Shown here piece after piece: positions 10,585 through 22,149 of a DNA stretch of 64,000 nucleotides. This stretch comes from Isoetes taiwanensis. Taxonomy: Eukaryota; Streptophyta; Lycopodiopsida; Isoetales; Isoetaceae. The position numbers and the translations under genes are program-made. The DNA is taken from positions 40,349,841 through 40,413,840 of the forward strand of contig JAJEKV010000002.1 in NCBI GenBank assembly GCA_021234155.1, in the 5' to 3' direction. The first letter of the stretch is position 1. Each line of letters opens with the position of its first letter. The notes under the pieces are model-generated. The model saw only the letters and a list, made by a program, of their open reading frames with translations, was not told the origin of the DNA and ran no database searches.

Positions 10585-13371
10585 ACCAAGGGGGCGGCTC
10601 CAGTGTGGTGGATTATCTGCTAGTTGAGGAACGGGATCTGCACCTGGTTACTCATTTTTCCATTGGGACAGACACTCGGGACGAGGAAGTAGACTCGGAC
10701 CACCGGCCCCTGTTCATGCATCTCCATTGGGAGGCTCCCCGTGCATCTACTACCTCAACACACCGTGTGCCGCAGCTGCGCCTGGACTACGACCGTGCAG
10801 GGACCTATGCCCAGTTGCTTGAGCATGATCTGGCGGGACTGCTGCAACTCCCCACACTTCAAGAGCAATCTGCTCAGCTGACTCATCTGCTTCTGACGGC
10901 TGCAGAAAGATGCTTTGGGAGAGGCCGCTCACGGCGAACCTCAGGCACTACCACCTTCCCCCGCAACAGATGGTTTGATGATGAATGTCGGGAGCTCAAA
11001 TGCACACTCCGACAAGTCACTGATCCCATCTCCCGCCCACAGGCCGTCAGTCAATACCGCTCCTTTCTCAAGAACAAGAAGGCCAGATACCTTGCAGAGC
11101 ATCAGCAACAGATGTTTGGTTTCCTGGACTGGCACCCCAGGACATTCTGGAGAAGGGTCTTGAGCAAGCCTGCACAGCCCACATGGAACATCACTTCGGA
11201 GCAATGGGTACAGTACTTGCAACAGCTGTACGACCCGCTCGGGGGCCGGGCACCAGTCCCTCCACAGATAGGCATGGCTCTGGTTATCACAGATGGGGAT
11301 GTCATCATGGGCCTACAGCGTCTAGCTAATGGGAAGGCAGCAGATTTAGATGGCATGCAGGCAGAACTTCTGAAATGGGCTGGGCCTCCACTGGTGCCTG
11401 TCCTCACGGCATTGTTCAATAAAGCATTGCGAGAAGGCTTCCCTACGCAATGGACCACTAGTAGGGTAGTGCCCATATACAAAGCAGGGGACCCTCAATG
11501 CCCGGCCAACTACCGTACTATTATGGTCAGCTCTCTCTTTGCAAAACTGTTGGCTGGCATCCTTGAGCAGCGGCTGACAATATGGGCAGAGGAAACAGAG
11601 GTGCGAGCTCTTACACAGGCGGGTTTCCGGCCCAGACATTCCACCATTGATCATATCTTCACTCTGCGCACATTGATTGAAGATAGCAGGAATCGCCGGC
11701 AGAACCTGTACTGTTGTTTCGTGGATTTTGCAAAAGCGTTCGACACAGTACCCCGCAACAAGCTATGGGACAGATTGCAGCAGCTGGGGACCCCCCTGGA
11801 CTTGCAGAATGCAGTATATCGGCTGTATGAGGCATGCTCAGGCCGTATCACATCGGCAGCACAGCCGGTGATCAGTAGCATTGGAGTGCGTCAGGGTTGC
11901 CCCCTCTCCCCCACACTCTTTGGCCTATACATTGATCAGTTGGAAGATTGGCTCTCTGAACATGGAGGTGCGGGCGCACATCTCATGCATCACACAATCC
12001 GGCAACTCATATATGCTGACGATGTCAACCTCATGGCCTATACTCCAGAGGACATGCAACGTCACCTGGATGCTCTTGACACTTTTTGCCAATTCACTGG
12101 CATGCGAGTTAACTTGGCCAAAACTAGGGTGCTGCTAGTTGCATTATCTCGTCAGCCAAGGCGTCCTACACTTACCAGGGGCAGGAGGTAGAGGTGGCTC
12201 CGACCTACAAGTACTTGGGGATTGAGTTCTCAACTACCACTCATTGGGATGCAGCTATCAGGTTGCGGGTCAAGGCGGGTTGGAAAGCATTGTAGAGTTG
12301 TATGCCTGGGGCCATCAGTCACATTTGTTTCGGGCCTTGGTTGAGCCGGTCCTTTTATATGGGGCAGAAGTGTGGGGTCCCGTGATATCCCTCAACACCT
12401 GGAATGACCTCGAGCAGGTGCAGAAGACCTTCTTGGCACGGCCCCTGGGGGTGAAGTCCACAGTTCCGTACCAGATCCTACTCCAAGAGACAGGCTTTCT
12501 ACCCCTTCAACGGGCTGCATTGGAACGCCATATCGTTTACTTCCAAAAGGTGGTCGCTATGGCTGATACACGCTTGCCCCACCTTGCTTTGGCCACGGCA
12601 ATGGGCCCCCAACGCCTGAAATCCTGATGGAAAGACAAGCAAGCTCAGTGGTTCTCACGCTGGGGTGTGCAGGCAAACAGATGCGTCCAGGTCAGGACAA
12701 AGAAAGATCGCGATGCACTTAAACTGTACCTAGATGCTACTTTCCTTCGCAAGCTCTGGGATGCAGAGGCTCTGACGCATGTTAAGCTGGCACACTATCA
12801 GCAGCAAGTCAATCCTAGGCTCACAAGAGGCCCACACCAGTACTTGTACACCCAGCTGCCCATGAAGAAGCGCAGACTTATAGCTTCCATTCGCACGGGT
12901 GCACATCGCCTCCGCATTGAAACAGGGCGTTGGGCTCGGGAACCACGAGAACAAAGGCTTTGCCAGTGTTGCCACCAGGGCGCGATTGAGGATGAATGTC
13001 ATACCCTCCAGATCTGCCCAGCGTTTGCCCATATCCGAGAGCGATATGTTCGATTACTAGTGCCTGGCCAGCCGTTGCATCAGTTATTGACTACAGCATC
13101 AGTGGGATTGTTGGGGTCATACCTCTGGGAGGTTATGGATGCACGGACTCATTTGTGTCCTACGGGACGGTATTGAACTGCCCTATGCAATTGTACAGTG
13201 TGCCAGCATGCTTATTACTGCTAAGGTTTTTCCCTCGAAAACCCTTCGAGGCGGGGGTTTTTTAATCATGTCAGTAATACGCTTGCTGCTCTCTTTTTGT
13301 TTGGGTCCCGTAGGCCAATTGGTCTCCGTGGACGCTAAAAAACCTATTCTATTCTATTCTATTCTATTCTT
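10585..13371 (+). mobile_element. LINE copy 2 with endonuclease end, RT and zinc motif
   Basis: A longer copy of the LINE at 3.96 kb. It starts in the C-terminal end of the APE-type endonuclease (VVDYLL, then DSDHRPLF at about 10698). It continues through the RT domain with LANGKAADLDG, AGFRPRHSTIDHI, FVDFAKAFDT, RQGCPLSP and LIYADD (catalytic pair near 12006-12030) until a stop at 12189. The remaining thumb region is in other frames. It ends with a Cys/His segment (CQCCHQG, then ECHTLQICP at about 12963-13018), a hairpin at 13232-13262 and a (TATTC)5 tail at 13345-13371. About 28 bp present in copy 1 are missing near 12295. It is inserted in the same orientation between ORF A and ORF B. The 5' junction is placed only approximately. 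Confidence 0.88.
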
Positions 13372-13408
13372 CAGCGCCTTCTTCCTCCTCCCTTGTTCCT
13401 TGTTCGAG

Positions 13409-14793
13409 ATGGACCGCCCTACTCTCCAACGATGGTACCTGGACGGTGAGCACTGGGACCCTGCGGTTCCCTTTGACGTCCTGCACCCCTATCTGCTCCA
13501 GCAAGTGGATCTTATCCACAATATGCAGGCACATCCTGACGACGCTCGTTTTCTTCAGTTCTTCTACGAAGAGATTGTGCCCGAGTGTGTATTCAATGAG
13601 GCAGACTCCCAGCTGTACCTCAACTCCAACACTTAGCGATGTTGGGAGATGATGAACATGCACGTAATGTTCTTAAGAGCATCAGAAGAAGAGGGATAGA
13701 CCACCATAGACTGCGAGCTTTGTTTTGAAGCCTGCTTTGCACTGGCAATCGTGATGGACCAGTACATAGAAGAAGTACAGACACCTTCAGAGCAGTCTAC
13801 CACGCCATTACCATCTGATCCAGAGGACGATGAAGTCGTCGAAGAGAATGATTTTGTACGATGGAAGCAGGTACCTACGGAGGCACCGACATCCCGTGAC
13901 AAAGCCCTTAAGCTTGAAGGGTTAGATCTTCTTCCCACTATACTCTTGAACAATCAAGAGTATCTTCTTTTAGAAGACATCATGTGGGCTTACCGGGTTA
14001 TCGCCGACATGCGCGGCCAGCGAAAGCCTGAAGTCCTTTATGAGCTTGCAGAGTTCTGCCAGGACGACTTCGTCGACTTCACAACACCTGTTGTTCATCC
14101 ATCATAAGTCCAAGATTTGCTTACATTCCGGCCAGAGGAGATGGAGCCTGTTGAGACCCTTTTGTCTCTCCGTTAGCTCATGCTGCACGATGACACACAG
14201 CCTCCTGCAGAGCAGTTTGCTGGTATCATGCTACCTCCTCCTACAAGTCAGACCTTGGAGATCACTATGGGAGAGGTAGATCAGGGTGAGGAGGCCTTTG
14301 TGATATCAAGATAAGTCTTCGGGATGATAAAGAAGAGGCAGAGCAGGAGAAGATACCCATCAATTTGGAAAAGGAAACAGAAACCTCAAGGGACACACGG
14401 GTTAAGGCCATGGGCAATCAGTTGACCCGATTCTTCCTTTCTGCTTTCCGACAAGGCGAGGTCCTTTTCTTATCCAAGTATTTGGGGCCTCAGTCTGAAG
14501 CATCTTGGTGGGCACTTCGTGCATTGTCCACCTTAGCGGGCCACAAGAAGATTGATTATCATGCCACCACTGTTACTTTGGTCCGACGCGATCTTGCTAT
14601 TGTGGCATTGGGAGACATTGCGGGATGGGCTAACATGTGTTTCCTTGTTGCGGCACCTCTAGCAACTTTCCTACCACTGGATGCAGCAGCTCGAGCCGCC
14701 CTCTCTGCTAGTCCTAGCGCCACTTTAATGCGCTATCGACCGCCCCCACAGCCGGATATGCCTATGGAGGAAGATGCGGGACCTAGTTCTTAG
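13409..14793 (+). pseudogene. ORF B: decayed ORF of unknown family
   Basis: Starting at ATG 13409 after a CT-rich leader, one frame encodes most of a roughly 460-codon protein. In-frame stops fall at about 13634, 14105 and 14174, with a frameshift near 14310 into the frame that ends at 14793. The N-terminal part contains RWYLDGEHWDP and FFYEEIVPECVF. A central acidic stretch (SDPEDDEVVEEND) follows, then WAYRVIADMRGQ. The last ~140 codons are mostly hydrophobic/alanine-rich (VTLVRRDLAIVALGDIAGW) and end in a Pro-rich tail. I recognise no domain. It is not gag: a separate gag follows about 200 bp downstream. Its location mirrors ORF A, so the two may be paired accessory ORFs of the chromovirus. 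Confidence 0.55.
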
Positions 14794-14985
14794 ATATGTT
14801 TTGATAATTAGAAATCTTTGTATCGCTTACAAATGTAATTCTTGATTGGCATTTTCAATGAGCCATCACATAATATATATGTACTATTTTCTTATGTTTC
14901 ATTATACTGTTCAATATGGTCTTAATTGTGACACTCTATATAGTATTACACTCGCTTATACCTTCTTATGTGTATATAGACGGTG
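14794..14985. other. AT-rich spacer between ORF B and gag
   Basis: A short AT-rich spacer with no LTR end (no TG...CA boundary followed by a primer-binding site), so gag is not immediately preceded by a 5' LTR. This is the main reason to consider ORFs A and B part of the same transcription unit. Confidence 0.5.
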
Positions 14986-14989
14986 TATG

Positions 14990-16200
14990 TAATGCTTCTT
15001 GGTATACCCCTCCGGATGCTGGCAGATTGACACCCGAGCAAGAGCTCCTTTTGATGAAGAGGCAGTTGGCAGAGCTGCAAGCCTATGTTTTGAATACAAA
15101 CCCTCCGCAGTTCGCACCTGAAAATGGACCGGAGTTACCACCATTACCGCCGAATCCACCACCACAGCAGCCACCCGCACCGGCACCAGCGCCCGTGCCT
15201 GCACAGAGGAAACATCATGCCAAACGACGTAGAAGCCTTTCTACCGACAGTGCTACATCTTCACAGTCAGGCACTTCCGTATCGTCAGAGTCATCCATAT
15301 CATCTGGTGACCATGCCAAGGCTCGTGATAAAGAATACCGCAAGACGGTGGATACAACCATTACAAGCATATGGAAGAACAGGAAGTTAACACAGTTTGA
15401 TGGGAAATCCAGGGCAGGTCTTAATGCGGAATCTTGGTTAGACGAGATGAAAGAATTTGGAAAATCATATGGTATGACCGAGAAGGATACATGTAAGGTC
15501 GCCACCACCAACCTCACATGTGCAGCTAGGATTGGTGGAAGGGTTATGCTAGGGCCAAACATTTGAACAGGAGCAGGTGTAAGTTCAAGAAGTTTGCAAA
15601 GGCCTTTAAGTCACACTATGTGCCACGTGCGCACAAGTGCCAACAGATACAGACCTTCTATAGGTTGGAGCAGAAAAGCATGTCAGTGCAAGCCTATACT
15701 GACGAGTTCACGCGCTTGAGGCTATATGTGCCGGGTATGAATGAGAAGAGGGTAGTGGAAGGATATATTGAAGGGTTGGCACCATCGATTAAAAGAATGG
15801 TAAAGGCCATAGACCCAAAATCTGTTGCAGAGGCCGAGGCTAAGGCATTGAGCCTCGAGGAGGACATACCAAAGAACCAGTATCAGCGTCACGCCTCTTA
15901 TTCTCAACCTCGCCCTTACACACCGTATAAGCCTCGTTCTCCAAGTCCTGGACCCCCTCAGCAAAATTCAAATGGGCGACAAGATAAGAAAGTTACCTTC
16001 AACGTGCCGGACAAGCCGAATAATATGGGCAGCTCAATTCGGGACCTCTTACAGTCCATTCCCAAAGAGGCTCGAGAACAGCTCCGCAAAGATAAGGCAT
16101 GTTTTAGGTGTATGCGGCCCGGGCACATGATGCAAAACTGCCCCTATGTCACACAAACTGCTCAGCTGGCAATGGCCGACCTCGATTGGGACGATCTCGA
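14990..16200 (+). pseudogene. gag: Ty3/gypsy chromovirus gag (broken)
   Basis: After a Pro/Ala-rich segment and a Ser-rich segment, the Retrotrans_gag core starts at about 15386 (LTQFDGKSRAGLNAESWLDE). A frameshift near 15535-15560 moves the frame, and the core continues with [26 protein letters not shown] and [15 protein letters not shown] zinc knuckle with the C-X2-C-X4-H-X4-C pattern lies at 16099-16140. The zinc knuckle leads directly into protease, as in single-polyprotein chromoviruses. The open frame at 14916 has a hydrophobic N-terminus that I doubt is real; the true start is uncertain. Confidence 0.85.
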
Positions 16201-18390
16201 GTCTCCCCCACCTGCTGACGAGGAGGCCCACGAGTACATACACGGTGCATCTCATATCTTTGCAGCTATTGAAACCGGCAACGCTGAAAGTCAGCATGCC
16301 GTTATTTCTGCTATAGGCCAGGTAGACAGTAAGCCCTTTGTTATTCTTATGGACACGGGTAGTACCCATAATTTTGCTTCTCCCAGAATGGCCCAAGTGT
16401 TGAAACTTGAGACCTTAAGATCCAGACCGCGACCTGTTACCTTGGCCAGTGGTAAGATCCGACATACAAATGGCCGTCGCATTAACCTCAATATGCAGCT
16501 GCCAGGTGCACCAGTTGCCTTAGGTGCCGAGCTAATGGACATCGGTAAGTATGCTCTTATTGTTGGCATGGAATTCTTGGCATCTGCTAAAGCCAATATA
16601 GACTGCGAGAAACGAGAAGTGACCTTCAACGCAACTAATGGGGCCCGAGTAACTATTAAAGGTGATCCATTAAACCCAATTATGCAGTCCATGTCTATCA
16701 GGCAGTTAGATAAGGCTATACGCAAGGATAGGATACTTTGCGTTATCGGACTTGCCTCCATTGAGTCAGATCCTAAACAGAAGGAGGTAGTGGATGCATT
16801 ACCAGAGAACATTGCTAGTCTTATCAGAGAGTTTAAGGATCTTTTTCCCGATGAGATCCAGAAACTTCCTCCTTTCAGAGGGGTGGAGTGTGAAATAGCT
16901 TTGGAACTGGGTACTAAGCCTACCAGTAAGGCATCGTACCGCATGAGTCCTCCCGAGTTGGCTGAGCTTAAGAAGCAACTCCAGGAGCTATTGAACCTAG
17001 GCTTCATTCGGCCTAGTGTTTCACCTTTTGGTGCACCTATTCTCTTTGTTAAAAATAAGGATGGCTCCATGAGGATGTGCATTGACTATAGGCAGCTCAA
17101 CAAGCATACGATCAAGAATCGTTATGCTTTACCTAGAGCAGATGATCTCATGGACCAATTGCAAGGGGCCAAATACTTTTCCAAGATTGATTTACGCTCC
17201 GGGTATCATCAGACAAGAATAAAAGAGGATGACATCCATAAATCTGCCTTTCGTACTAGATACGGGCATTATGAATTCATAGTTATGCCTTTCGGCTTAA
17301 CTAACGCTCCCGCTATTTTTATGCGGTTGATGAATGATGTCTTCCGAGAATACTTGGATGATTTTGTTGTTATTTTCTTTGACGATTCTCATCTACAGTA
17401 AAATCCTTGAGGAGCATGAGAAACACCTTAGATTGGCTTTGCAGAAACTGAGACATCACCAGCTCTTTGCAAAGTTCTCTAAGTGCAAGTTTGCCACACC
17501 AAAGGTGGATTACTTGGGTCATGTTATTTCAGCCGACGGTATTGCTACAGATCCAGCAAAGATAGAGGCAGTCAAGGATTGGCCTATTCCCAGTAATGTT
17601 TCAGAGGTAAGGAGTTTTTTGGGTTTGGCAGGATATTACAGGAAATTTGTCAAGGATTTTGCCAAAATTGCAGGGCCTCTCACAGACCTTACCAAACATG
17701 AGAAAGTGAAGGATTGGGTAGAACACTGGAAGGCAAAGGTCCAGACAAGCTTTCAGAAACTTAAGGATGCTTTGACTTCAGCGCCAGTCCTCACATTGCC
17801 AGACCCGGAGAAAGATAAGCTAGTAGCAACAGATGCCAGTAAAATTGCTACCGGAGGAGTTCTTCTAATGCAAGAGGGCAGGGTTATTGCATATGATTCT
17901 AAGAAGATGAATGAAACCTAGCAGCGATACCCCACCCATGATCAGGAGTTATTGGCAGTTGTGCGCGCTTTGCGTATCTGGAGACACTACCTTCTTGATA
18001 GGAGATTCCAGCTAGATACGGATCACCAGAGTCTCCGTTATCTTTCTACCCAACTAAATCTCAATCTTCGTCAGAGAAGATGGATGGAATTTCTTGAAGA
18101 GTATGATTTTGAGATTATGTATAAGCCGGGTAAGCATAATGTGGTTGCGGATGCATTGTCACGCCATCCCTTGGTAACCCGAACCCATTGTAATGCAATT
18201 TCCACGCTCATCAGTGAGTTCAGAAAGCAAATAAGGCAGACCTTGGCCACCGATCCAGGATTCCGTGAAGTGTGGAACAGTTTGTCCAAGGAGGGCAATT
18301 TGCTTTATTACAAAGACAAGTTGTGTGACTTGAGACTTCAGGATTCCGTAAGCTTATTCTTCATGATACACACAACAACCCTATAGCTGG
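16201..18390 (+). pseudogene. pol: Chromovirus pol: protease, reverse transcriptase, RNase H
   Basis: The protease has the aspartyl motif [10 protein letters not shown] at about 16345-16377. Reverse transcriptase follows with [26 protein letters not shown] and [10 protein letters not shown], then FFDD at the catalytic site (about 17380). There the frame breaks: two bases appear missing before LIYSK, which resumes in the next frame. The [12 protein letters not shown] connection and RNase H ([11 protein letters not shown], then TDHQSLRYL) run to about 18170, interrupted by a TAG at 17919 in a CAG-rich context. Pol copies gag-pol RNA into DNA. These breaks mean this copy cannot make a full polyprotein as sequenced. 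Confidence 0.9.
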
Positions 18391-19682
18391 ACATGTAGGT
18401 TTCATGAAGACCTACTTTAAGATTCGCTCCAGTTATTATTGACCGCGTATGAAGAAAGATATTGCCAGATACATTAAGCAATGTCAAGTGTGTCAGCAAA
18501 CCAAGGCCGAGCAATTAAGGATTCCAGGAGAATTGCGCCAAATGGGAAGTGATAACCATGTATTTCATTGTGGGCCTTCCACGTACCCTCCGTGGATATG
18601 ACGCCTTAATGGTAGTGGTCGATAAGTTGTCGAAGATGGCTCATTTCTTGCTATGTCGCACCACAGATACGGCCTTGGACACATCTTTGTTGTTTGCAAA
18701 GGAAATCTTCAGATTACACGAGATGCCACGAGTAATAATATCTGACAGGGATCCCAAGTTTGTAAGTGCATTCTGGAAAGATTTCTTTGCCACCATCCAG
18801 ACCAAGCTTGCTATGAGTACAGCATATCATCCTCAGACGAATGGACAGACAGAGCGCACCAACCGCATTATAGAGGATATGTTGCGAAGCTATGTGTGGA
18901 GTAAGCAATCTCAGTGGGCCGACTATATTTATTTAGTGGAGTTTGCCTATAACAGCATGAAACATGAGTCTTCTAGAATATCTCCCTTCATGATAAATTA
19001 TGGATATCAATGCCTTACTCCAGACACATGGCATAATCATGTTTCTAAGGTAGAGGTTTCCCAGCAACTCCTCTTGGAAATGCAAGCTTTGGTTGAGGAA
19101 GTTCGTGGTTATTTATTGGCTGCGCGTAGTCGTCAGAAAAGTGTGGCTGATAAGCACAGGACCCCACGAGTATTCCAAGTGGGAGATTCAGTTTGGCTCA
19201 AAATTAAGGTTAAGCAAGCCAAGCTTAAGATTGGTAACTGCAAAAAGTTGGCACCCAGATGGGCTGGGCCGTTCAACATCATTGAACATGTTGGAGAGCA
19301 GGCATATCGCTTGGATTTGCCACCCCGCTTGAAGATCCACAAGGTCTTTCACGTGAGTCTTCTGAAGCGACACACTCCTGATCCAGAGGAGATGTTGGAT
19401 ACACCCACCCTCCTTGAAATGACAGAAGAGCATCTAGAGATAGTGCCTGAAGCTCTTTTTGATCGGGCCTATAAGCAAACCAGAAGGACTCAAATGCTAC
19501 AATATTTGGTCAAGTGGAAGCACTTGCCAGTTGAGGATGCTACGTGGGTGATGAAGATAGACCTTGAAAAGCACTATCCGGACTTCATGCGGGAATCTCA
19601 AGGCCGCACCATCAACGATGTCATCAACCCCGCACCCGGCGGTAAGCTTGGAAGGCTTGATTCGGCACGGATCATGCAGTAG
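18391..19682 (+). pseudogene. Chromovirus integrase with C-terminal chromodomain
   Basis: The zinc-binding end (CQVCQQTKAEQ at about 18484-18516) is separated by stops from the core, which opens at 18549. The core begins TMYFIVGLP where the family normally has an Asp just before FIVGLP, so the first catalytic acidic residue reads as Tyr. The second Asp (IISDRDPKF) and the Glu (NGQTERTNRI) are present. A GPF module (RWAGPFNII at about 19255) is followed by a chromodomain at about 19470-19600 (QYLVKWKHLPVEDATWV). In chromoviruses this domain directs integration to marked chromatin. The stop is at 19680. Confidence 0.9.
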
Positions 19683-20316
19683 ACTGTGCGGGTAGATGCA
19701 TCGTAAATAAAAGTAGTTATCGATGATGGGATCACCTTGGTGTTCTCTAAGACGTGGTGTATTGTCAATGTCGGCATGACTGCGGATTGCTTGGAAAGCA
19801 TGTAGTTGATAGGCCGCGTTCATCTCGGCTATAATGGGAACTTGGCCATTCCTTATGCCGCAATGAATTGCGAACCATAGGCATCATAGGTTCCCTTGTA
19901 GATAGGTTTTTCTTTTATTTTCTTATAGGGGGTGGTCCCTTCAACCACAACTTAATTATTATGTGTAAATACTGACGCATTGACATGCGCAGGCCAGTGA
20001 GCGGTACGTGACCTGCCCATGTATAGAGGGTTGCTGATGGCCCGAGCTTTTGTGTTACACGTTGTTTCATGAGTTTCATGTTACCTTCATAATGTTTGCT
20101 ATTGGACTCCGGTCCTTGAAACTTTTATTGTCATAATCATGTGAAATGCACGATGGTGCTTAAACAGTTCTGTGTTTTTAAACTTAATTTGTGTTACCTT
20201 CAGGAATAAGAAATTATTCTCGTATTTTTCTGTGTAACTTACTATATTTTATACTACTAACATGTTAGTCAATTTTTTTTTTAACTAACCCCAATGCTGA
20301 GGACAACATTATTTCT
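19683..20316. other. Untranslated region between chromovirus pol and LTR
   Basis: Spacer between the integrase stop and the polypurine tract, with no open frame of note. It includes a T-rich run at 20270-20282. Confidence 0.6.
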
Positions 20317-20329
20317 AAGGGGGGGAGAA
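20317..20329 (+). promoter_or_regulatory. Polypurine tract of the chromovirus
   Basis: A purine run (AAGGGGGGGAGAA) lies directly before the TGTGACG start of the 3' LTR. This is the plus-strand priming site expected at this position. Confidence 0.9.
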
Positions 20330-21380
20330 TGTGACGTTCCACATATTTATATGGTGTACGTATAAATATACTGACACGTCACGGGCCGAGGATACGCCAT
20401 CATGGGGGTATGTAACCTAACCACAAAGGATTAATTTAGGGTTTAATTAGAGGTTAATTACCTATAATTAAGGGATAATTATCTAATTAACTTAATGAAG
20501 CTAATTAAGTTAAGCTAATTAATTAATTAGATAGAGGACACCTGGCCAAACTCGATTGGCCAGTAGAAGGATGCTAATTTGGGGCAGCAAATTGGATCCC
20601 TATCCCAATTTGCCCAAATCGAACCCAGGAGAAGGAGCTGCTGAGCGCCCAGGCCACTTGAAGATGGAAATCCCACATGACAACGGTTCCAGTCGGAATT
20701 CGGGTTAGTGGATAGGTTAATTTGGTATTTCTAGGGCCAGCGCCTCTGTCAGGCTTCTTTGTTTGTCTTTGATGTTGATTAACCCTTGTTTGATAGTTGG
20801 AACTGTTATCAACTATTGGTTATGCACTATGATGGATGGATGGATGTATCTTTGGTAGTATCTCTGTTAGTTCTTCAAGAAAGCAGGGATTAAGGGGGGT
20901 AGAGACCTCTGTAACTTATGTTCATTAGTATGCTCCTAGTAGCTCCCGTAATACCCAGTACATGCGGCATGTGCACAAGATCCTACCGAGCTGTGGAATC
21001 TATGGCATGATTGAAGAACCAGATAAGGGGCCGTAGTGATGAAGTGTGGGGTGGGGTCTCGCCTGAGCATAAAAGGCTACAGGGACTCCTTCAGTGAGCT
21101 AGGCCTAATAGTCAGTCACGTAGAGGGCCGGGTATGGGTCTGACACTCCCTGGATACAGTGGTGTGATCATCCTGTACTTTGAAGATAAAGTTAGGGGAG
21201 TAGGTCGGGTACGGATGCGGGGGTCGCTGATGTGGCACGTATTCTCTAGCTCACCCATGGATTCACTGCGACTCTGGAAAGGGACACTTCTCTGACCTGC
21301 CTCATCGGACCGGGGAGATGTAACCCGGAGTAGTCCCGAAGGGTGATGCCTTGGGATTGCGTCTCCGGAAGGCTACAATG
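20330..21380 (+). mobile_element. 3' LTR of the chromovirus (right end not resolved)
   Basis: The LTR starts TGTGACGTTCC right after the polypurine tract. It shares blocks with the inverted LTR at 46 kb: the same TGTGACGTTCC start, AAGGGGGGTAGAGACCT, TATGCTCCTAGT, and a region around ACCGRGCTRTGG. The shared blocks run to at least about 21160. I could not find the CA end or a target-site duplication, so the right edge is approximate. No matching 5' LTR was found upstream in the window. Confidence 0.7.
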
Positions 21381-21873
21381 GCGCCATAGCTTGATTCAAC
21401 TCATCCGCAAAGTGTGCACATGAGGGGCGGATGGAGTGGACAACCCTAGCCAATGTTCTATGCCAGCCAACGCCATGTCAAGATTCTGTCTGCTGATCTC
21501 CTGAGACTTAGCCGTCAGTCGATCCCCATTGGAGTCTGAGCCGGGGTAGGACCTTGGGTTTGGGGTGTTTTCCTTAGCATTAGATGTATCTTCTCTGTTA
21601 TCATCAGTTGGATGGATGTGCCACCCTTCGTGGTGGTTACTTATGATATGATTATGATGTATGCTAACCTTGTATTCACGCTTCCGCGACATAGGAGTCC
21701 CATTGAAGGCGTGGGCCGAATGACACCTCCGTGTCCTTCACCCGGGCATCCTTTTATAGATGGTCCGAGTTAGACGGAGGGCCCTGCTCATGGTGAACTG
21801 ATTGCCATGGAAGGGGGAAGTCCCCGTATGTATACGTCCGGAGCGCCGTATATGTTCACGGAGCATCACAGTT

Positions 21874-22149
21874 TCATACACATTTTGAGCAGCTAAAAAG
21901 TCTCCTTGGCATTTTTTTTTCGGATGTCTTAGGCCCCCTTTGAAGTCCAGCTCTATCATCCCTACTGAAATAAATTTTATTCTGCTCATAGCCACCTCTT
22001 GAACTACGAGGTTCCATGTTACTAATCTTGTTACTACAGTAAACCCCACAATCTACGAATTCGTGCCTCAGAGCTTCAGTGTCTAACCATTCACTTTCTG
22101 ATTCAGAGGACTCTCCATCATCCGAATAAAGTCCCATCCTCCCTGGCAA
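21874..22149 (-). CDS. Exon-like ORF, minus strand, unknown family
   Basis: A 91-codon open frame reads on the minus strand with an acidic serine-rich start (LYSDDGESSESESEW). This is followed by a mixed charged region (SRGGYEQNKIYFSRDD) and a basic end. A possible splice acceptor (TATCTTTAG) lies upstream at about 22158 in that orientation. Codon usage looks coding, but I recognise no domain. It shares orientation with the exon-like ORFs at 23.8-24.9 kb and may belong to the same gene, now separated by sequence I cannot interpret. Confidence 0.35.
   Translation of the reverse strand: MPGRMGLYSDDGESSESESEWLDTEALRHEFVDCGVYCSNKISNMEPRSSRGGYEQNKIYFSRDDRAGLQRGPKTSEKKMPRRLFSCSKCV

Noticed and set aside
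16291-17082. 263-codon minus-strand ORF
   Set aside because: It is antisense to the protease/RT region, whose sense frame has clear catalytic motifs.
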